Shown here piece by piece: positions 1 through 10,272 of a stretch of 64,000 nucleotides of DNA. Below the pieces are notes generated by a model that saw only the letters and a list, made by a program, of their open reading frames with translations, ran no database searches and had not been told where the DNA came from. Position 1 is the stretch's first letter. Every line of letters starts with the position of its first letter. A program made the translations under genes and the position numbers. Origin of the DNA: Volutella citrinella (lineage: Eukaryota > Ascomycota > Sordariomycetes > Hypocreales > Nectriaceae); contig JAWZSP010000004.1 of the NCBI GenBank assembly GCA_034401135.1, positions 3,410,001-3,474,000 of the forward strand, written 5' to 3'.

Positions 1-108
1 TTATTTCGCCAAAGACTGCTTCATCGTCTCCTAGCGCAACAGTCGTCCGTATGTGAGGGTGTCTGTCAATTTCCATGAGGGCATCGGTAATACTTCGAAC
101 ACTATCTC

Positions 109-1545
109 CTAGTAGTACGTCGTGTCGTACTTTTCAGGGAACAGTATCCCATTCGCCATCTCCAGTACAGCCTGCTCATTCTCATCAGCTGCATCTTCTT
201 CCTCCCAAGGCAACAACCCCATAGCGCGCATGCCTTCGACTCCGCCAGCCTCGCCAACCTCCCGAACCCCTTCGTCCCCCGTGCGTGCGCTCTCGCCGTG
301 GATTCCGGCAAAGTCCGGGCTTGCGTTGCCGAATAAGAAGGCCTTGCGCTGGCGGGCGAGAAAGAGGGCATTGGTCTGCGTCAACGGACACGCCGGCAGG
401 TGGAGAACGGTGATGCTTGGAAGACTTGGCCGGCAGCGGCGGTCAAGGGCGTAGACTGCATCACAATGCCAGACCAGGTAGTCGCCCGGGGCGAGGTGGG
501 GTATGGGCACCATGCTGCGGGCAAGCTCGAGGTGAGGGTGAAGGGCTTCGTTGAGCTCCTGCGGGTATGAGGGGAGGGCACCCTGGATGATGGAAGACAG
601 GGGTCGCTCCAGCGTCCAGTTTTCGGGCGAGAGGAAGCCTGGATGGGACGTTGAGGAGATCACGGGAGAGAAAAATGGGCGGAGCAGCAGATATGCGGTA
701 GTGAGGCGGATCGACGGAAACAGCTGCATGATGCCTTCGCCAATGGGTAGCTCGCTGAGCGAGAGCAGGCCTTGGAACATGCGGAACATGCTGCATGCTC
801 CATCGCCGTTATACAGGTCACTTGTCACCCGGAGCCTCGCGCTGCTCTCCCAGGGGTCATAGTCCTCCCACCTGCCGTTCCAAACTCGCTGGTATGTGGC
901 GCCATAGCCGTCGGGCTCCCATCTCTCGACGCTTCCGCCGTCGACATAGATACTGAGGGAGCACGGCTCATCATCAGGGCTACGCATGCGTAGCCGATCA
1001 GCATAGCTGACGGGAAAGTTGGGGCTGACCATTGCGGAAGGATCATCAGAGTGCCACAGATTCATTAGAAACTTCTGTACAAGGAGAACATTGCTGTCAG
1101 CTCGTGCCTTGATCTGTGCTGGAGACCAGTACACCCCGTACAGGTGCGGATCGTGCGTGGGCAGGCGCCGGGCACGCCGGTCCTTGTCCAGATACAAATC
1201 CGTGTCGTTCTTCCATTCTTCTGCGGTTTGGCGAGGGATGACTCCCCGGATGACAGCGGCGCCACGGTTTTTTAATTGGGCAGAGAACTCGTCTGTATTG
1301 GACTGTTTGCGAAGGTCATCCAGTGCTATTGATGGGAATACTTTGGCGCCAGCGTTGGTGATGGTTTCGATCTCGGCCTTGAGCTTCACTAACAACCGCT
1401 TCCATGAATCCAGCACTTGCGCTTCGTTTCCTGTGATGAGTGCCTCTTTAATTCTCGCAAATCGCGCTGACAGAGGCGTGGGTTCAGTGGTCATTGCAAA
1501 CATGCTTGCGCTCTCCCCATGCTCAGTCCCTTGTGACGGAGACAT
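109..1545 (-). CDS. DUF1479 family protein, putative 2-oxoglutarate/Fe(II)-type oxygenase fold
   Basis: Single-exon gene for about 478 residues. The open frame extends 42 nt further 5' but only to a TTG, so I take the first ATG (Met-Ser-Pro-Ser) at 1545; a second in-frame ATG follows at 1503. The protein resembles the DUF1479 family (bacterial YbiU and many fungal homologues), whose fold is related to 2OG-Fe(II) dioxygenases. Recognisable stretches are the N-terminal RFARIKEALI segment, the LYGVYWSPAQ segment, a WHSDDP motif in the middle and a DYLVWHCDAVYALD motif towards the C-terminus; the HCD of the latter may provide metal ligands, which is inference. Length fits the family. Substrate and pathway are unknown. 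The frame ends Thr-Tyr-Tyr-stop and nothing looks broken. The downstream neighbour lies outside the window. Confidence 0.88.
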   Translation of the reverse strand: MSPSQGTEHGESASMFAMTTEPTPLSARFARIKEALITGNEAQVLDSWKRLLVKLKAEIETITNAGAKVFPSIALDDLRKQSNTDEFSAQLKNRGAAVIRGVIPRQTAEEWKNDTDLYLDKDRRARRLPTHDPHLYGVYWSPAQIKARADSNVLLVQKFLMNLWHSDDPSAMVSPNFPVSYADRLRMRSPDDEPCSLSIYVDGGSVERWEPDGYGATYQRVWNGRWEDYDPWESSARLRVTSDLYNGDGACSMFRMFQGLLSLSELPIGEGIMQLFPSIRLTTAYLLLRPFFSPVISSTSHPGFLSPENWTLERPLSSIIQGALPSYPQELNEALHPHLELARSMVPIPHLAPGDYLVWHCDAVYALDRRCRPSLPSITVLHLPACPLTQTNALFLARQRKAFLFGNASPDFAGIHGESARTGDEGVREVGEAGGVEGMRAMGLLPWEEEDAADENEQAVLEMANGILFPEKYDTTYY

Positions 1546-2061
1546 CTCGAGCGACGAAACTGGGTGTGAGTGTTGTTGGGTCCACAACCAATGTCAATCT
1601 GGGATGCGATGTCGTGGCAGGAGGCTGGCCGAGCGGCAAGCCTACCCCGGGAAGAGAAGTAGGTTTAAATTAATACAGGAAGATCATGTCGTAGCTTGCA
1701 TGAGGGCGATGGAACGCATTTTATAGAACGGCGACAGAAGCAAGCAGAAGCAAGCGCATCGCTCCGGGCAGTAAACCACTGAGAGAGATGCCGATGCCAT
1801 CGTCAGAGGTGCCCCTGCCAGGCTGGCACCAGGGTCTCGCCGGACGGAAATTCTTCGGTGAGCGCTCCTATACTTCGGGTGTCGTCGCCATTCCGGGCCG
1901 GCCAGCCGGCGCCTTTTGATTTGAGGGCTCGATACGCCTTACGAGGCTTGCGCATTTGAGCAGATGACCTCGACATCAAGAACCATTGACGAACCAGAGA
2001 GGAAACCCATGTGATCCAGGCTCGCATATCGTAACATAATAGGCGATCCAATAACACGTAG
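1546..2061. other. Intergenic spacer, DUF1479 gene / HhH gene
   Basis: About 516 bp between the 5' end of the DUF1479 gene and the 3' end of the next gene on the same strand. It must hold the promoter of the former and the 3' UTR of the latter. I see no further coding potential and no clear TATA box; short open frames here start at non-ATG codons. Confidence 0.6.
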
Positions 2062-3098
2062 TTAGGTTCTATTCCGCTTAGATCGTCGAAGCTGGGTGCT
2101 GATGGAGGGGTCGCTGGGAATCTGGTCCGCCGCAGGGTTGAGTTTCCGCTTCGACGAGTTCTGGCCGCTCTTCTTCTCCGCTACCGTAGATTCTAGTTTC
2201 GGCTGTCCGGGGTGCTTCTTCTCCGCTCCTACAGATTCTAGTTTTGGCTGTCCGGGGTTCTTCATTATTACAAAAGCGACCTTCTCCACATTGGTCGTGC
2301 TCACGCCCAGGCGTTGGGCCAGGTCCTTGGCCTTGGCGCAAAGAAGGGCATATTCCTTGGTGTTGTACTTGATAGGGCCCTTCTTGCCACCAGAGCACAA
2401 CCAATAGAAGGCCTCGTCCGAAAAGAACATGGCTTGGTCGGGATCGTGTACATTCAGCAGCAGAGACGCAGTTGCAGGCCCGATCCCCTTGAGTCTGGTC
2501 AGCACGGCCAAGGATGGTGCCGAGCCCTCGTGATACACATCCATCGCTTCCTCGATGGTGGATTCCACGGCAGTTGCATCGTTCGAGCTAACCAGGTTCA
2601 TGAGCGTGGGCCTGAATTTTCCATGTCGCCTACAGAAATGTCAGTTGCATCGGTTCAAGGTCATGCAATTGTTGATGGGCGCGAGGCCGTTTCCATCGTG
2701 GAGATATAGTGGACGGATGGGCTTCCACATCGACAAAACTGGCATGAACAGGCCTGTAAGAGATCCCTGCGGAGCTGGTCTTACAGTTTCCATTCCACCA
2801 GCAGCTTGACGTCGTCGTGACTCATCCGGCGTTTCAGTCCACCATCGAGTCGGAACAGACGGGGGGCTTCCTGGTAGCGATAATCGTCCAATTCTTGCAA
2901 CGTCTTCTGACCACCCTTCGCTGCACGCGCCGGGTTAATTAATTACCAGGCAAAGGAAGCGATGCTACATTGCATGTCCAACTCACCGCCCTTTGATTCT
3001 GAGAGAGTCTTGAGGAGAGAGGGATACTGTTCCAGGTGCTCGTCGAATTCTTCCTTTGTGATGGCTGTTGCAGAGACCACGGACGCCTTGGAAGCCAT
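2062..3098 (-). CDS. Conserved fungal protein with helix-hairpin-helix (DNA-glycosylase-like) motif
   Basis: Three exons: 2987-3098, 2785-2920 and 2062-2629, giving 271 residues from the ATG at 3098 (MASKASVV). Donors are GTGAGT and GTAAGA. Phases 1 and 2 close exactly, and the joined protein runs without a break through the segments QKTLQELDDYRYQEAPRLF and MSHDDVKLLVEWKL. Residues about 126-141 (LTRLKGIGPATASLLL) form a helix-hairpin-helix motif like those of base-excision glycosylases and other DNA-binding proteins. I see no obvious catalytic Lys/Asp signature, so DNA binding is inferred and glycosylase activity is not supported. The C-terminal third is basic and low in complexity, with a tandem PGQPKLES repeat at about residues 208-240. 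Intron 2 (155 nt) is longer than usual here. No characterised homologue is known to me. Confidence 0.85.
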
Positions 3099-3985
3099 AA
3101 TGCCACGATTTATAATCCTAGCTCGAGTTCTGGCTGGATGGAGGCCCGGGGTTATAGAGCAACGACGTGGCTGCTGTTGGTGATGATGTATGAAGCAAGG
3201 CCGCGGCAGGCGTGAGCACGCACGCTACAAGTATGTAACAGGCATGGGCGCCTCCCAAGCCCCTGTGGCCAGGCAACGCCGCGCTGATCTACCCGCAGGC
3301 CACTCCAATGGGTCGCCAACAAAATATTGAAAGAGTTGCCAATGCAACATTTGAGATCTAAGAGGCAAGTAAATTAAATGTCATTTCCAAGAGCCGTTTC
3401 TAGGGCTGGAGGGTTCACAATCATCTCGCCGGCACCTGCCATCTCGGCCCACGGTCTCAATATCCGCCAGGTTGAAGAAGAAAAACACGAAAAAAAAAAT
3501 GCAACACATTCAATGCCCTATTCAGGTCACTGACGATGCCACTGTACAAATTCATGTTGATGAGAGGCTGAAAGATCCCTGTCTAGTTCCATCCTTGATG
3601 GACAAAATCGCTATGAGGAGCTTGATGGCCTGGGACAGGCTGGGGAAATGATAGGCGAAGTTGACCCACTGCACCGGCGCCGTTGACTTACGCAGAGGAT
3701 GCGGATCAGCCTCGAGCTATGCCTCCGAATTCAAGTGTCATATGAGCCTTGCCAAAATTCACGTCGACCTCACCGACCAGCTTGCTGACGTTGTAGAGTC
3801 GTGAGTGTATGCTCGGTTCATGCCTCATGATTGGCTTACATGCAAATTGTGGGACCAGGTCCCTCTGCCATTTTCTCGCAGGCCACCCACCAATGGTAAC
3901 CTGCAACTGACACTGCTGGCTCAGAAAATCGTTGCAACACAAAAAACACCCTCAAAAACGTCCCTCTTCTCCCTCAACCGCAATC
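3099..3985. promoter_or_regulatory. Divergent promoter region, HhH gene / zinc-finger gene
   Basis: An 887-bp spacer between two divergently transcribed genes. It has an A-rich tract near 3476-3500 and a CT/A-rich leader immediately before the zinc-finger gene (about 3930-3985). No convincing additional gene is visible. Confidence 0.5.
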
Positions 3986-4385
3986 ATGGGTAACGTACGT
4001 GGCCGCTGTCGGATTTGCGATCACAGTGGACCTGTGCTAACCAGGGGAATAGGGTGCCAAGGCTCAGCAGAAGCGTGAGCGCAACGCGAAGGAGGGTAAC
4101 AAGGCCAAGTCGCAGCTCAAGGCGGTATGTTGAACAACCTGAGCCCAACGGAGTTCCGTAGCTGACAAGCCGGGATACAGAACGAGCAGGCTTGCGACAT
4201 CATCTGCCAGGTGTGCCGATCGACCTTCCTCAAGACCACCAAGGCCCCCACGTACGTTGCCCCTCCATCCATGCCACTTGGTCCCGTCTCTCGCTCTAAC
4301 GTCTGCAAACCTCGACAGCCTGACCGTGCACGCCGAGAACAAGCACAGCAAGACGCTCGGCGAGTGCTTTCCTGGCTTTGCCTAA
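3986..4385 (+). CDS. Small 4F5/SERF-like zinc-finger protein (zf-met2 type)
   Basis: Four exons: 3986-3994, 4053-4124, 4181-4251 and 4319-4385, encoding 72 residues. The first exon holds only Met-Gly-Asn. The N-terminal half (MGNGAKAQQKRERNAK and on) is the Lys/Arg/Gln-rich segment typical of the 4F5/SERF family. The second half carries one C2H2 zinc finger, with CQVC followed by HAENKH, then an ending like SKTLGECFPGFA that is conserved from plants (At2g23090 type) to fungi. Family members are small, mostly uncharacterised and possibly RNA- or protein-binding. The gene is easy to miss because every exon is under 75 nt, but all donors (GTACGT, GTATGT, GTACGT) and phases agree. Confidence 0.93.
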
Positions 4386-4666
4386 TAGGCTACCCTCCCG
4401 CGACCGAGATTCCATGGCTGGAAAACAACGACATGGACGGAGCAGGGATTCGTGGTGTTCAGAAGCATTCAGCGAGGCGCAATTTCGGGGGAGGGTCAGT
4501 GGAGTGGTATTCTGATAGGGACAAGACGACGGATTGATTGACGATATACGCATATGCACAGATTTTGAAGCCATTTGACTTTGATTTACCGACGTCATGC
4601 AAAATTTGATCGCTATGGTGCTATGCAGTGCTCATGGTCACTCCCTCTCCACGGCCGCCTCCCTCC

Positions 4667-5916
4667 TCAGTGGGCTTCCACCGCAGGAGGCGCCGTCGAA
4701 GATGACTCCTTGACAGAAGCCTGCTCCCCGGGGGCACTCGTAAACTTGAGGGCAGACCGAGCCTGCTCCTCGCGGATGTCCTTGAGGATGTCGGGGTACC
4801 ATCGCTCGCCCACGTCAGGGTGGCTCTTGACGCGGTTCCTCAGCGTCGCCTCGCCCAGCGTCTTTGCCACGCCGCCCGTCCGGAACGTGAACTCGACGTC
4901 GTCGTTGCGCCCGCCGTTGCGCGCGACAATCTGCCGGCGCTGCTCGCGGACGGCCTCGGGTACACGGCCGACGCCGACCGTCTCCAGGTCGTCAAACTCC
5001 GTGTCCAGCGCGACGCCCTGGAAGAAGGGGATGCTGAAGCGCGCGCCAGTGCCGGCGGCCGGTGACAGCACGCGGTGAGTCGTCGACACGCACACGCCCT
5101 GCGTCAGCGCCTCGAGGCCCTGCCCGATGGCCACGACGAGGGTGCCGGGGATGGGCGGGCAGTCGATCCATGCGCCCTCGACGTTCTGCACCTGCAGCCC
5201 GCGGTGGTTGGACGCCTGCAGCAAGTAGCTGGTCAGCATGCTGTCCTTGTGAGGGCCGACGCCCTGTCCCGCCGCATCGCCCGGTCGCCCCAGCTCCGCA
5301 AGGTCCGGGTACTTGACGATCTTGAGCTTGTGCTGCTGGTCGGCATCAAAGTACTTGTTGAAGGCGTTGCGGGGCAGCTCGATGGCCTCAGCAATGAGCG
5401 ACGTGAAGTCGATGGAGATCTTGCCCATCCGGCCCATGTACTCGGTGTAGGCGTCGCGGAATCCTGGCAGCGAAGCCTCGCTGGGCCACTGATTGGGCGC
5501 CAGGAGGTTGTGACTGCGCGGCGAGCCCTCGGTGGGGATGGGATGCTCCGTGGAGAGGTCAATCTGCTCACGGTGGTCAACCTCCCCGGCGGTGATTTCT
5601 GCAGAGAGCCGAGAGTATCCCAAGAATGAAGGCGCATTCTTCATTTCGATTCTGAGCCTAGTGCGTGTAGTCGGTCAGTAATGGTGACAGGCAGTCCATA
5701 TCATGAACCGACTTACTTCTCCTCTTCGGGGATGTCAAAGAAGCCCTTGCCCAGAGCGATGACCTTGTCAAACAGTTCATTTTCAACGCCCACGTTTTTG
5801 AGATACAAGAAGCCGACTTCCATCAAGGCATGGCGGAGCTCTTTGAGAAACTCCGGCTTCGTAGCCGGGTCGCCAGCCTGAGCCAGGTCCAAGATGGGGA
5901 TGGACGTAAATGACAT
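4667..5916 (-). CDS. Isopenicillin-N-synthase-like 2-oxoglutarate/Fe(II)-dependent oxygenase
   Basis: Two exons (5717-5916 and 4667-5657, intron 59 nt with GTAAGT donor) give 396 residues. The N-terminus (MSFTSIPILDLAQ and the VGFLYLKNVGVE segment) is the DIOX_N domain that precedes the jelly roll in plant and fungal soluble oxygenases. The catalytic core is complete: the HKD pair near residues 203-205 and a distal His near 261 are the iron facial triad, and an Arg-Phe-Ser near 273-275 is the usual 2-oxoglutarate-binding RxS. Such enzymes hydroxylate, desaturate or cyclise small molecules; the substrate cannot be deduced. The last about 25 residues are low in complexity. No biosynthetic cluster genes lie nearby, so a stand-alone catabolic or resistance role is as likely as secondary metabolism. 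Confidence 0.92.
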
Positions 5917-6503
5917 TGGTTGGCAGCGCGAGGTTTAGTGATGCGTAGCACAGGTTGATGAACGGCTTGACACTCGGATGGCCGAGAAATTGAAGTAACT
6001 GGACGAGTTTACAGCGGTTTCGCCCAAGAAGCTCCCGAGTCTGGTTGATTTGTAAAATGCTCTGTCCTCCTCCTCAGCGCTGCATCTCTCCCGGCTGTTA
6101 GCTCCGTGGCCCATGATGAGTGCCCGTCACATCATTGCGCCACCACGCAATTGGCCCACTCGCACGCCTCTGGGTCCGTCTACGGCTCTACAGTACGCCC
6201 TCAGTTAGGTTGCAACGTCCCCGCACCGGCTCGCAACCGACGGATGCCGGGTGGCGTTGGAGACAAGCTCTTGGCCTAGGCCACTGATCTCGGTAATTCA
6301 TTCGAGGGCGAGACCATCTGCCGTAGACGTATCATTTAGACACCAACTACTGGACAGTCCGGACTGGTGATAACGGTAATTGCTTTTTTTTCGGCAAGTA
6401 AAAATCATACAGGCAAATAGCCCTTTCGCCGCACGCCCCAGTAGGTCTAGTCTACACAATCCAATGCCGGTTCTATACGCAATAGGAGAACCATACATGC
6501 ATC
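5917..6503. other. Promoter of the oxygenase gene / 3' side of UTP17
   Basis: A 587-bp spacer containing the upstream region of the oxygenase gene and the 3' end of UTP17. A short T-rich tract lies near 6385-6392. Nothing else is recognisable. Confidence 0.5.
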
Positions 6504-9500
6504 TCAGGAGGCCGACAGCGGCTTCGTCGCCAGAAGACCCGTCACCTTGTAGAACATATCCTCGATCGGCGGCGCCGCAAACGCGGGGGCAGCATCGAAG
6601 ATATCTGCCAGCTGCTGTTGATGGATGACACTGGCGTAGACGTCGCTGTCCTCCATTTCCACGTCTTCGGCCTCGTCATCATCCTCATCCTCGTCGGCCT
6701 CCTCTGCATCGCTAGCCATGTCCTCATCCTCCTCGATGAGGGCATCGGCCGTGTCCACGGCCGTGTCCGAGGTCTCGAGACGCAGGTCCTCCAGCGGCTG
6801 CACAGTCGCGAGGGACGAGGGATCAGAGCCCTCTGCAATGACCCAGACTTGAGCAGCATCGTCCAGGGCCAGGAATCCACTCGTGTCCGGGGCCGAAACC
6901 AGACTGACTACTCTTTGCGGGGTGGTGCGGACCATCAGAGGCTCGGAGTCCTCCGGATCAAAGACGGCCAAGCTGGTGCCCCGGTTTGCAGGCAGCGCCA
7001 CCGCGAAGTGGCCCGAGGTGTGATCGACGGCGAGCTGCAGCAAGTCGCCAGGCTCGGAGATGTTGGGCATGATCACACCATAGCGAAGGTCATCGCTCAC
7101 GACGTCGTAAACACGTAGCTCATCAGACAGGATGATGACGAATGGCGATAGCACGCAGATGGATCGCAGCTCGCCCTTCCATTGGCCCTCCAGAACCTTC
7201 GCGACTTCGCCGGTAGAAGCATCCACAACGTAGACAGCCCCAGTGCTGATGGTGCCGAAGGCGACGAACAGGGTTGAGCCGTCCTCTGAAAAGGCAACGC
7301 GGCCTTGGGGCTCCCGCATCTCGGCATACCCGGGGAGGTCCACGATGCCCTCTTGGGGGAGGCCATCGCCCACAGCAATTACCTGAGAGCAACTCCACGT
7401 GTACACTTCCCGTCCGCTAGAGTCCCTGACAACGATGCCATCCTGAGATCGAGTCTTGGGCTTCCATAATCGCACCATGCCATCAGTTCCAATACTGGCA
7501 AAGCAATTCGTGGTGGGGTGTGACGCCAAGTCCAGGACTTTCTCGTTGTGCGTCGTCGTATGCGGCGCATTGATTCTTGACACAAGAGCGATTTGTTCGT
7601 CGCCTGGCCGCGTTTCCCAGAACTTGAGGTACACCTCACGTCGCTCTTCGAGGAACTGGTTCTTGGCATCGTTGCTAACGTTGTCTACATCTCTTGGTGA
7701 AGGCTCCCAGGTGTCGACACTGGCCAACCACTGGCCATCGGCAGAGAAGGCAATGTGGGTAATCAGCGGCTCATCAATAAGCTGGCCCTTGTTGGTCATG
7801 TTGACGTCAGTTGGCTGGGTGCGAGCAAGTGCTTGCTTTGATACACTTCGGAACGCCTCCAGGTCAAAGGACTGTAGGAGAGGGGCTGAGAAATCGCCCG
7901 ATTGCGTAGCCTGAGAGCCGCTGCCGACGCAGACGTGGAGCTTTGACGGGTCGTTTGGCTTAATGGCCGCAGGAATCGGCCTTCGCACGCTATCGGGGGC
8001 TGTCCAGGTTCTCTTGACCAGGAGGTCTTTGGGAGCCGAAACATTGATGGCAGCTGACTGAATACCGGCAACATAGGCAGTCGGCTTCATCTCAGCGGTT
8101 GAGAGTACCATGGCAGAGTTGTCATCCAGGTGGACCACATAAGAAGCGCCGGTGGGCGAAACAACAATATTCTCCACACCACCAGGGAGGTGAGGCAGAT
8201 AATCGCGTCGTGCAGTATCCATCTGCCAGAGCACAAGTGATTTCTCTGAGCCACCCGAGATCATGTAGTTGCCTGACATCGCGTTAGTTCGAAAGTCATC
8301 AATTAGGGTCATAATTCGGTCCTACCATCGCGCGACCACTTCAGAGCATGCACGGCCCTTCGGTGCCAGTGGAACTGTTGAGCCTGGATCGTCTCCTTCT
8401 CGGTTCCAGGCTTGCTGAGGTTCTGGCTTCGGGCAAGTACATCGTGATAGCGATAGATAGAGCCACGGGCACCACCCACAATAATATCGACCACGGGTCC
8501 AGTCTCCGCTCGAGGCTTCTTGCTGCTAGTGGCCGGCCTGTCGTACAGCCGGAAGTCCAGAGCCGTAATGACATCAGGGACGTCAAAAGTGTAGAATTCG
8601 TATTCCAGGCTCTGCAGAGACTGGACCGTTTGTTGGGATGGCGCGCCAAGGAAGAGCCTATCGTTGATTGCACCGACCAGGAATTCCCCGTTTTCGCTCG
8701 ACTCCAGCATCTGCAGGCCATGGCCTTGCTTCTTCATGGCCATGACCGTTTTGGGCTCCTCTGTTGGCTGCGCCGACCCTTCGTACGCGACCACCTCAAT
8801 GCGCTGTGCCTTCTCCGACTCGGCAATGAGTAGAAGCTCCTGGACTTTGCTGCCGACCTTGGCCGTGAGAATGGCAAGAGCCTTGGCAGTCTTGGAACGC
8901 GTTTGTAAGGTCTCAGTGGTCGCGGAGTTTGTCCAGTTGATGTGAAATACTCGGCCATCCGATCGCACAACCCAGACGAAGTCCGAGTTCAGCTTTGACT
9001 GACGAACCGCGACAACCGTCAACGTATTGTCTTCAGGAGACTCGGCAGAGCTTAGGGGAATTCGGCGGATAAGCAGGGAGTCGATGGCCGAGTAGACTTG
9101 GATTGACGTATTGTAAGCAACGATTAGGTATCTGCACAGGTTAGAGGAGAGCCATCCAAATCATTGAAGAATACCGACTGTTCATCTTCTGTGATAATAG
9201 GGTCGATATCGAGCATCCGTCCGCCCATGGGCTTCGAAAGGCGCCATCCTGCTTCGGCATTGTCGAATTGTGGAAGAGTCGCCAATGCACGCCCGCCAGT
9301 CGCTTCGAGAGCACTTGAGGGTCCGTTCGCGCTGGCTTGGGCGCCATTCGCAGCTACGAGAGCACCGCTTCCAGCTTTGCGTTCATTGATTTGGTTCAGA
9401 AGCTGTCCGGCTCTTGGTCGCTTCGACTTGGAGTCGGCTTCTGTGACGTCTCTCTTTCGCTTCTTGTTGCGGTCGTCCTTGGTCCGCGGGCTCCGTTGAC

Positions 9501-9507
9501 CAGCCAT
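6504..9507 (-). CDS. UTP17: UTP17/NAN1 (WDR75) WD40 protein of the small-subunit processome
   Basis: Three exons: 9179-9507, 8326-9131 and 6504-8272, giving 967 residues from ATG 9507 (MAGQRSPRTK). The protein has a Lys/Arg-rich N-terminus, then beta-propeller segments typical of Nan1/Utp17 such as YLIVAYNTSIQVYSAIDSLL, HALKWSRDG followed by NYMISGGSEKSLVLWQ, and IAFSADGQWLASVDTW. It ends in a long acidic tail (about residues 890-935) and a conserved closing segment (DMFYKVTGLLATKP). In yeast this is a t-UTP/UtpA protein that binds nascent pre-rRNA, supports rDNA transcription and is needed for 18S rRNA. Intron 2 (8273-8325) is regular. Intron 1 (9132-9178, 47 nt) requires the weak donor GTCGGT; the stronger GTATTC 4 nt downstream would break the frame. 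RPB10 starts divergently 360 bp away. Confidence 0.93.
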
Positions 9508-9866
9508 TTCGCTAGCTCGGCGTACAGCCGGTGTGAACTTGAGGTTTCGGGGGCAGTGGCAGGCCGAATCAATCAACAAATCGCAGATCCGACAGCAGGG
9601 ACCTCACGCCGAGACTTGTTGCACAGAAATTTTGGTCCCGCCTTTGTTGGTGAACTTTTTTTTGGATGGCTTGGCCGATAAGATAAGGCGCCACGGATAA
9701 ACCCCGGTATCAAGTTTTCATTTTCCAACACCAAAGAAAGGCACGCTTCGCCCAAGCTCACAGTGGTCGCCATCTTCGCGAAAAGCTGTCGCTAAAGCCA
9801 AAGAACAGCGCTGTTCCGATCCGCCTCGTACTGCAGCCTCTCCTGCGCCTCACACAAGCCGCCAAC
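9508..9866. promoter_or_regulatory. Shared divergent promoter, UTP17 and RPB10
   Basis: Only 359 bp separate the two start codons, so both core promoters and 5' UTRs must lie here. I see no consensus TATA box. A T-rich stretch lies at about 9651-9663. The pairing of a ribosome-biogenesis gene with an RNA polymerase subunit gene suggests co-regulation, which is inference. Confidence 0.6.
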
Positions 9867-10272
9867 ATGATTATCCCCATTCGATGCTTCTCCTGCGGAA
9901 AGGCAAGGAACCCGCCTGGCGCAATCCACAAAGCTCCCCACTAACTTTGCGACAGGTTACCGGCGACCTTTGGGAGCGATACCTCCAGCTGATTGCTGAC
10001 CCCCGAAAGACCGATGGGTAAGCCGATATCTTGGAGGAGTTTTTCTTCACAGAATCTTACCGTGTTTCTCAGCGATGCCATGGACGAGCTTGGCCTCAAG
10101 CGATACTGCTGCCGCCGCATGATCATGACCCACGTCGACTTGATCGAGAAGCTTCTCAAGTACGCTTCCACCCCGGATTCATCGGCCAGGTTGATCTTGC
10201 TAACATTTCTACTCAAGGTACACTCCCGACGGCCGAAACGAGAAGAAGCAGAGGTTGAACGAGACCGAGTAA
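9867..10272 (+). CDS. RPB10: RPB10 (RPABC5), common subunit of RNA polymerases I, II and III
   Basis: Four exons: 9867-9902, 9956-10017, 10073-10159 and 10218-10272, encoding 79 residues. The start [12 protein letters not shown], the segment [13 protein letters not shown] and the zinc-binding set (CFSC near residues 7-10 and RYCCRRM near 43-49) are diagnostic of Rpb10. The C-terminal [13 protein letters not shown] segment fits too. The protein is shared by the three nuclear polymerases and stabilises the Rpb3/Rpb11-type assembly platform. Intron 1 (9903-9955) begins with GC rather than GT: coding runs through Gly-Lys, then GCAAGG, and a good CTAAC branch site plus GACAG acceptor precede Val-Thr-Gly. 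Introns 2 and 3 are standard. All phases close exactly. Confidence 0.97.

Noticed and set aside
2630..2784. 155-nt intron of the HhH gene as snoRNA host
   Set aside because: It has a CTGA but no acceptable box C and no flanking stem.
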